A stretch of DNA of 64,000 nt, from positions 1 through 64,000 of the forward strand of contig JAEUNO010000003.1 in assembly GCA_016791045.1 (NCBI GenBank), given 5' to 3'. Under the pieces are notes generated by a model that was not told where the DNA came from, ran no database searches, and saw nothing but the letters and a program-made list of their open reading frames with translations. Within the stretch, counting starts at the first letter, position 1, and each line of letters begins with the position of its first letter. This DNA comes from Methyloversatilis sp. (lineage in GTDB: Bacteria; Pseudomonadota; Gammaproteobacteria; Burkholderiales; Rhodocyclaceae). Below, piece by piece: positions 56,458 through 64,000 of this stretch. Made by a program: the position numbers and the translations under genes.

Positions 56458-57720
56458 TCAGACGTCAAACAGCAGGCGGGCCGGATCTTCCAGCGCTTCC
56501 TTCATCGTCACGAGACCGAGCACCGCCTCGCGACCGTCGATGATGCGGTGGTCGTAGGACATGGCGAGGTAGTTGATCGGACGGATCACCACCTGGCCGT
56601 TTTCGGCGACCGGCCGGTCCTTGGTCGCATGCACGCCCAGAATGGCCGACTGCGGCGGGTTGATGATGGGCGTCGACAGCATCGAGCCGAATACGCCGCC
56701 GTTCGAGATCGAGAACGTGCCGCCGGTCAGCTCTTCCATCGACAGCTTGCCGTCCTTCGCCTTCTGGCCGAATTCGGCGATCTTCATTTCGATGTCGGCG
56801 AAGCTCATCTGGTCGGCGTCGCGCAGGATGGGCACGACCAGACCACGCGGGCTGCCGACGGCAATGCCGATGTCGAAGAAGCCGTGATAGACGATGTCGT
56901 TGCCGTCGATCGAGGCGTTGAGCAGCGGGAACTTGCGCAGCGCCTGCAGCGCCGCCTTCACGAAGAACGACATGAAGCCCAGCTTGACGCCGTGCGTCTT
57001 CTCGAACTTCTCGGCGTACTTCTTGCGCAGGTCCATGACCGGCTGCATGTTCACTTCATTGAACGTGGTCAGGATGGCGTTCTGCGCCTGCGACTGCAGC
57101 AGGCGCTCGGCGACGCGGGCGCGCAGGCGCGACATCGGCACGCGTTGCTGCGGCCGGTCGGCCATCAGCTCTTCGAGACGGACCGGTACCGGCGGCTGCG
57201 GCAGCGCGGCGACGGCCGGTGCCGGCGCGGCAGCGGCGCGCGCCGTTGCCGGTGCGGGTACCGCGGCACCGACGGCATCCGGCTTGGTGATGCGACCACC
57301 GCGACCGGTGCCCTGCACATCGCCACCCGCCAGACCGCGTTCGTCCATGATCTTGCGCGCGGCCGGGCTGGCCGATGCCGACGAGGATGCGCTGGCGGTC
57401 GCCACCGCGGCGGCGGCTGCGGGCGCCGCCGCAGGTGCTGCCGGTGCGGCAGCGGCCGCCGGTACCGCAGCAGCGGCCTTGCCTTCGGTGTCGATCTGCG
57501 CGATCAGCTCACCACTGGTGACTGAGGCGCCGTTCTGCTTGATGATGGCAACCAGAACGCCGGCGTCCGGCGCAGGGGTTTCAAGCACCACCTTGTCGGT
57601 TTCGATGTCGATCAGGTTTTCATCCCGGGCGACCGCTTCGCCCACTTGTTTGTGCCAGCTGACCAGCGTGGCTTCGGCCACCGATTCGGACAGCTGCGGA
57701 ACCTTCACTTCGATAAGCAT
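56458..57720 (-). CDS. sucB: 2-oxoglutarate dehydrogenase E2 (dihydrolipoyl succinyltransferase)
   Basis: Core subunit of the 2-oxoglutarate dehydrogenase complex. The 420-residue protein has one lipoyl domain with Lys43 in [10 protein letters not shown], an Ala/Pro linker (about residues 85-115), a peripheral-subunit-binding domain ([20 protein letters not shown]) and the catalytic domain with the His/Asp motif [16 protein letters not shown] 57720 ([10 protein letters not shown]) is the family start. It follows sucA by 28 bases. A terminator follows before lpd. Confidence 0.97.
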   Translation of the reverse strand: MLIEVKVPQLSESVAEATLVSWHKQVGEAVARDENLIDIETDKVVLETPAPDAGVLVAIIKQNGASVTSGELIAQIDTEGKAAAAVPAAAAAPAAPAAAPAAAAAVATASASSSASASPAARKIMDERGLAGGDVQGTGRGGRITKPDAVGAAVPAPATARAAAAPAPAVAALPQPPVPVRLEELMADRPQQRVPMSRLRARVAERLLQSQAQNAILTTFNEVNMQPVMDLRKKYAEKFEKTHGVKLGFMSFFVKAALQALRKFPLLNASIDGNDIVYHGFFDIGIAVGSPRGLVVPILRDADQMSFADIEMKIAEFGQKAKDGKLSMEELTGGTFSISNGGVFGSMLSTPIINPPQSAILGVHATKDRPVAENGQVVIRPINYLAMSYDHRIIDGREAVLGLVTMKEALEDPARLLFDV

Positions 57721-57748
57721 TTGATCCTGTCTCCCTGTCGGGGGCGTC

Positions 57749-60568
<2,820 letters not shown>

Positions 60569-60581
60569 GACTCGCTCCCCC

Positions 60582-60599
60582 GCCCGGGGTTGCCCGGGC
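60582..60599 (-). other. Stem-loop just before the sucA ribosome site
   Basis: A perfect 7-bp stem GCCCGGG/CCCGGGC with a 4-base loop ends 3-4 bases before the GGGGGAG site of sucA. It could shape sucA translation or mark a processing point. No U-run follows. Confidence 0.4.
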
Positions 60600-60708
60600 T
60601 TGTTATGGCGATGCCCACGCGGTCGGATCCCGGCGCACCTGTCGTGCTCCGGACCCTCGCGTCTCGTGGGCGTCGAGAAGGCCTGCTGCATGCGGTTGTT
60701 CGTATTCG

Positions 60709-60735
60709 CCCTGCGGTCTCCGCATGACCGCAGGG
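60709..60735 (-). other. Perfect stem-loop between gltA and sucA
   Basis: A 10-bp perfect inverted repeat CCCTGCGGTC/GACCGCAGGG with a 7-base loop lies 22 bases after the gltA stop. There is no U-run on the minus strand, so it is more likely an mRNA end-stabiliser or processing element than a standard terminator. Confidence 0.5.
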
Positions 60736-60757
60736 TGTGTTGCGCAGACTGCTCCGA

Positions 60758-62038
<1,281 letters not shown>

Positions 62039-62089
62039 GTCTAACCTCTTCACTTCCTCAAAATGGCCCGGATCGACCCCGTTGCGCTC

Positions 62090-62344
62090 TCACGCTGCAC
62101 GCAACAGGTCAACCATCCCCTTCAGACGCGTCTCCTCGCACTGCTCGCGTCCGCTGACAATCGCCAACAAGGTGATGTCGTCGTAATGGAGCAGTTCGAA
62201 CAGCTCTGCCCTCTGGTCTTTGGTCAAGCTTTCAAGATGATGCTCGATGAAGCGCTGCAGGATCAGGTCGAGCTCCAGCAGACCGCGTCGGCAATGCCAG
62301 AGCAGTCGGCCGGGGCTGACCTGCTGATCGTTCGCGCTGTCCAT
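62090..62344 (-). CDS. sdhE: FAD assembly factor SdhE
   Basis: Small protein that promotes covalent flavinylation of SdhA. The 84-residue product carries the family motif RRGLLELD near residues 18-26. ATG 62344 lies 2 bases after the sdhB stop; the open frame starts earlier. Position sdhB-sdhE-gltA is the usual betaproteobacterial order. Confidence 0.95.
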   Translation of the reverse strand: MDSANDQQVSPGRLLWHCRRGLLELDLILQRFIEHHLESLTKDQRAELFELLHYDDITLLAIVSGREQCEETRLKGMVDLLRAA

Positions 62345-62346
62345 GC

Positions 62347-63057
62347 TCAGACGGCCCGACGGACCATCATGTCCTTGATCTTGCCGATGGCGCGGGTCGG
62401 GTTCAGACCCTTCGGGCATACATCGACGCAGTTCATGATGGTATGGCAACGGAACAGTCGGTAAGGATCTTCAAGGTTGTCGAGCCGCTCGCTGGTCGCC
62501 TGATCGCGCGTGTCGGCGATGAAGCGGTAGGCCGCAAGCAGACCGGCCGGACCGACGAACTTGTCCGGATTCCACCAGAAGGACGGGCAGGATGTCGAGC
62601 AGCACGCGCACAGGATGCACTCGTACAGGCCGTTCAGCTCCTCGCGGTCTTCCGGCGACTGCAGGCGCTCGCGCTCGGGCGGGTGCTCCGGATTGATCAG
62701 GTAGGGCTTGATCGAGTGGTACTGCTTGAAGAACTGGGTCATGTCGACGATCAGGTCGCGCACGACCGGCAGGCCCGGCAGCGGGCGCAGCACGATGGGC
62801 GTGGCGATCGAATCCATGTCGGTCAGGCAGGCCAGGCCGTTCTTGCCGTTGATGTTCATGGCGTCCGAACCGCACACGCCTTCGCGACAGGAGCGGCGGA
62901 AGGACAGCGTGTCGTCCACATCCTTGAGCTTGACCAGCGCATCGAGCAGCTTGCGTTCGGTGCCGTCGAGCTCGAGCGAGATCGACTGCATGTAGGGCTT
63001 CTCGTCGCGGTCCGGGTCGTAGCGGTAGATACTGAATTCGACAGTACGGGCAGTCAT
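62347..63057 (-). CDS. sdhB: Succinate dehydrogenase iron-sulfur subunit
   Basis: Electron-transfer subunit of complex II. The 236-residue protein has the [2Fe-2S] ligands in [11 protein letters not shown] and GLAC, and the [4Fe-4S] and [3Fe-4S] ligands in [17 protein letters not shown] and [20 protein letters not shown] 63057 lies 10 bases after the sdhA stop. The membrane subunits sdhC and sdhD would lie beyond the right edge. Confidence 0.97.
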   Translation of the reverse strand: MTARTVEFSIYRYDPDRDEKPYMQSISLELDGTERKLLDALVKLKDVDDTLSFRRSCREGVCGSDAMNINGKNGLACLTDMDSIATPIVLRPLPGLPVVRDLIVDMTQFFKQYHSIKPYLINPEHPPERERLQSPEDREELNGLYECILCACCSTSCPSFWWNPDKFVGPAGLLAAYRFIADTRDQATSERLDNLEDPYRLFRCHTIMNCVDVCPKGLNPTRAIGKIKDMMVRRAV

Positions 63058-63067
63058 GCTGTGATCC

Positions 63068-64000
63068 TCAGTAAGCGCGCTTCTTCAGCGCGATGGTGTC
63101 AACGGTCAGCGGCGTCATGTTCACCGGCTTGTAGTCGAGCTTGTTGCCGTCGCGGTACCACAGCGTGTGCTTGAGCCAGTTGGCGTCATCGCGGCCGTCC
63201 GGAAACTCAGGGCTGTCGATCGCGTCGTCACGCACGTGGGCGCCGCGCGATTCGGTGCGCGCGTTGGCCGACACGATGGTCGCCTTGGCGACTTCGATCA
63301 GGTTGTCCAGTTCGAGCGCTTCGAGCCGCGCCGTATTGAATACCTTGGACTTGTCCTTGATCTCGGTGCTGGCGACCTGCTGCTCGATCTCGGTGATCTT
63401 GCTGACACCTTCCTCCAGCATGTGCTTGAAGCGGAACACGCCGCAGTGTGCCTGCATCGTGCGCTGCATCGCCAGCCGGGTCGCGCCGACGGCCGTGCCG
63501 CCGGTCTGCGTGTCGAGCCGGTTCAGGCGCGACAGCGAGTAGTCGGCCGCATTGGCCGGCAGGGGCTTGTGTGCCACCGGTTGCGCCTTGATGAACTCGA
63601 CCATCGACTCGCCGGACGACTTGCCGAACACCAGCAGGTCGAGCAGCGAATTCGTGCCCAGGCGATTGGCGCCATGCACCGAGGCGCAGGCGCACTCGCC
63701 GGCGGCGTAGAAACCGGGCACCGGCTCGCTCGGGTTGCCGTTCTTCGGCATCACGACTTCGCCGTGGTAATTGGTCGGAATGCCGCCCATCTGGTAGTGA
63801 CAGGTCGGCACCACCGGCAACGGTTCCTTGATCGCGTCGACACCGGCGAACTGGATGCCGATTTCGCGGATGCCCGGCAGGCGCTTCATGATGGTCGCCG
63901 GATCGAGGTGGGTGATGTCGAGCATCACGTGATCCTTGTTCGGACCACAGCCGCGACCTTCGTTGATTTCGGTCACCATGGCACGCGACACCACGTCGCG
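63068..64000 (-). CDS. sdhA: Succinate dehydrogenase flavoprotein subunit, 5' end cut by window edge
   Basis: Catalytic subunit of complex II. Only the last 311 codons are present; the frame is open to base 64000. Visible are the active-site stretch [49 protein letters not shown], and the C-terminal arginine-rich SRGAHVRDD segment with [12 protein letters not shown]. The C-terminus ends LKKRAY as usual. The FAD-linking histidine region lies outside the window. Confidence 0.97.
   Translation of the reverse strand, partial: RDVVSRAMVTEINEGRGCGPNKDHVMLDITHLDPATIMKRLPGIREIGIQFAGVDAIKEPLPVVPTCHYQMGGIPTNYHGEVVMPKNGNPSEPVPGFYAAGECACASVHGANRLGTNSLLDLLVFGKSSGESMVEFIKAQPVAHKPLPANAADYSLSRLNRLDTQTGGTAVGATRLAMQRTMQAHCGVFRFKHMLEEGVSKITEIEQQVASTEIKDKSKVFNTARLEALELDNLIEVAKATIVSANARTESRGAHVRDDAIDSPEFPDGRDDANWLKHTLWYRDGNKLDYKPVNMTPLTVDTIALKKRAY

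Overview
The window is GC-rich, gene-dense chromosomal DNA from a betaproteobacterium. The gene set and orders point to a serine-cycle methylotroph of the Rhodocyclales, most like Methyloversatilis. This assignment is inference: it rests on a complete-looking serine-cycle cluster set among typical betaproteobacterial housekeeping blocks (eno-ftsB, pyrG-kdsA, iscR-iscSUA-hscBA-fdx-iscX, sdhAB-sdhE-gltA-sucAB-lpd-zapE). No rRNA, tRNA, CRISPR array, transposase or prophage gene was seen.

Positions 1-13052 hold the C1 assimilation region. Two gene sets diverge from a control region at 7615-7886. Leftward run mtkA, mtkB, ppc, mcl and fhs (fhs is cut by the left edge). Rightward run glyA, sga, hprA, mtdA and fchA, closed by a strong intrinsic terminator. 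Together they bring formate onto tetrahydrofolate (Fhs, FchA, MtdA), load C1 onto glycine (GlyA), convert serine via hydroxypyruvate to glycerate (Sga, HprA), fix bicarbonate (Ppc), and split malate through malyl-CoA to acetyl-CoA and glyoxylate (MtkAB, Mcl). Glycerate kinase and malate dehydrogenase are not in the window.

Positions 13146-19980 hold small proteins, a gamma-class carbonic anhydrase homolog, a SIMPL-domain protein, an NlpC/P60 lipoprotein, ftsB, eno, kdsA and pyrG. Positions 20052-28529 hold the isc iron-sulfur assembly operon with two tandem cysteine desulfurases and two IscR boxes at its promoter, then cysE and trmJ. Positions 28649-35016 carry suhB, mutS, a small Trp-rich membrane protein and a membrane GGDEF-EAL enzyme.

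Positions 35359-38555 hold a modABC transporter with a short, DNA-binding-only ModE-like regulator divergent across a ModE-type palindrome. Positions 38608-43478 are the stress trio prkA-yeaH-spoVR. A perfect LexA box precedes an orphan dnaE2 at 44109. Positions 47447-53481 hold a SulP-STAS-cNMP transporter, a small unknown, an AI-2E/PerM family protein, a stand-alone cNMP-domain protein and a BT1-like MFS transporter, followed by a tandem REP-like repeat.

The right end (53772-64000) is the TCA block, read leftward: sdhA (cut by the edge), sdhB, sdhE, gltA, sucA, sucB, an intrinsic terminator, lpd and zapE. No sucCD pair accompanies sucAB; the only SucCD-like pair here is mtkAB.

I found no clearly novel multi-gene system. 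The most useful leads are regulatory: the divergent serine-cycle control region and its internal terminator, the attenuator-like terminator before lpd, the paired cNMP-domain membrane genes, and the tandem repeat.
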